A stretch of DNA of 13,491 nucleotides from assembly GCA_003152255.1 (NCBI GenBank), contig PLZT01000287.1, positions 1-13,491 of the forward strand, read 5' to 3'. The notes beneath the pieces were generated by a model. That model was not told where the DNA came from. It made no database searches and saw nothing but the letters and a program-made list of their open reading frames with translations. The position numbers and the translations under genes are program-made. Below, one piece after another: positions 13,262-13,491 of this stretch; within the stretch, counting starts at the first letter, position 1; each line of letters begins with the position of its first letter. This DNA is from Methylocystaceae bacterium (GTDB lineage: Bacteria; Pseudomonadota; Alphaproteobacteria; Rhizobiales; Beijerinckiaceae).

Positions 13262-13491
13262 TTACGCCTCCCCACGATCGTCGGCGCCGGCGGGAATGAA
13301 GGATCGAAGCAGGGCCTCGAGATATTCGCCCTCGCCCTCGTCGCGAATAAGCGGGGTTTGCAGGATGTATTCCGCTCGAATTCTCGCTTCCTCAATGGTT
13401 TTGCATTGATAAGAGCACAAGGCTGTAGCGGCCTCGGTCTCGGCGTCGTTTGTTGCTTCCCAGCGCCGCTGGACTTCCGCAAGGCCAAAGG
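13262..13491 (-). CDS. Hypothetical protein, element cargo (5' end outside the window)
   Basis: The minus-strand frame is open from the window edge to TAA at 13262-13264, giving 75 C-terminal residues. They are helical and acidic (EVQRRWEATNDAETEAATAL, TIEEARIRAEYILQTPLIRD, GEGEYLEALLRSF). No good start is visible within the window, so the gene probably begins further right. A competing frame over the same bases (13180-13488) is a shadow: it would overlap the next gene and shares none of the junction architecture. Confidence 0.65.
   Translation of the reverse strand, partial: FGLAEVQRRWEATNDAETEAATALCSYQCKTIEEARIRAEYILQTPLIRDEGEGEYLEALLRSFIPAGADDRGEA

Overview
The window reads as a GC-rich alphaproteobacterial chromosome segment, probably Hyphomicrobiales (Rhizobiales). 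This rests on codon use, the Zur-box type, and the family of palindromic repeats; a methanotroph-like genus such as Methylocystis or Methylosinus is only a guess. No intact tRNA, rRNA or CRISPR array is present.

Layout. (1) 1-1879, + strand: a tightly overlapping three-gene cassette. It holds the end of an unrecognised gene, a divergent PurD-like ATP-grasp protein that has lost several PurD metal-site residues, and a SemiSWEET-type small transporter. (2) 2096-6356, + strand: a zinc-acquisition operon. A weak terminator is followed by a perfect Zur palindrome, a 61-residue membrane peptide whose start is only 6 bases after the palindrome, znuC, znuB, znuA and a His-rich COG0523 GTPase. Two copies of a 140-bp fold-back repeat flank znuA. 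The first lies in frame between the znuA start codon and its signal peptide. (3) 6371-8733: a run of small, mostly exported or membrane proteins of unknown function on both strands, with relic sequence between them. (4) 8260-8941: two degenerate direct repeats resembling the 3' half of a tRNA-Cys gene on the minus strand, with one exported-protein gene between them. The second copy lies beside a tyrosine integrase (9003-10190, minus). This is the expected left edge of an integrated element that continues beyond the right end of the window. (5) 10462-11189: two small + strand genes. (6) 11473-13491, minus strand: six tightly packed unknown genes, including a 47-residue one. Four consecutive junctions have the same architecture, a GGAGG Shine-Dalgarno in the last codons, a stop, two bases, then ATG.

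How the genes work together. In region 2, Zur should repress the promoter when zinc is sufficient. Under zinc limitation ZnuA captures periplasmic zinc, ZnuB and ZnuC import it, and the GTPase probably delivers it to client enzymes. The job of the small membrane peptide is unknown. Region 6 is probably cargo of the integrated element, co-translated as one unit, and nothing in it gives a firm function. The best candidates for undescribed biology are the PurD-like/SemiSWEET cassette, the leader membrane peptide of the zinc operon, the repeat inserted into znuA, and the uniform-junction operon next to the integrase.
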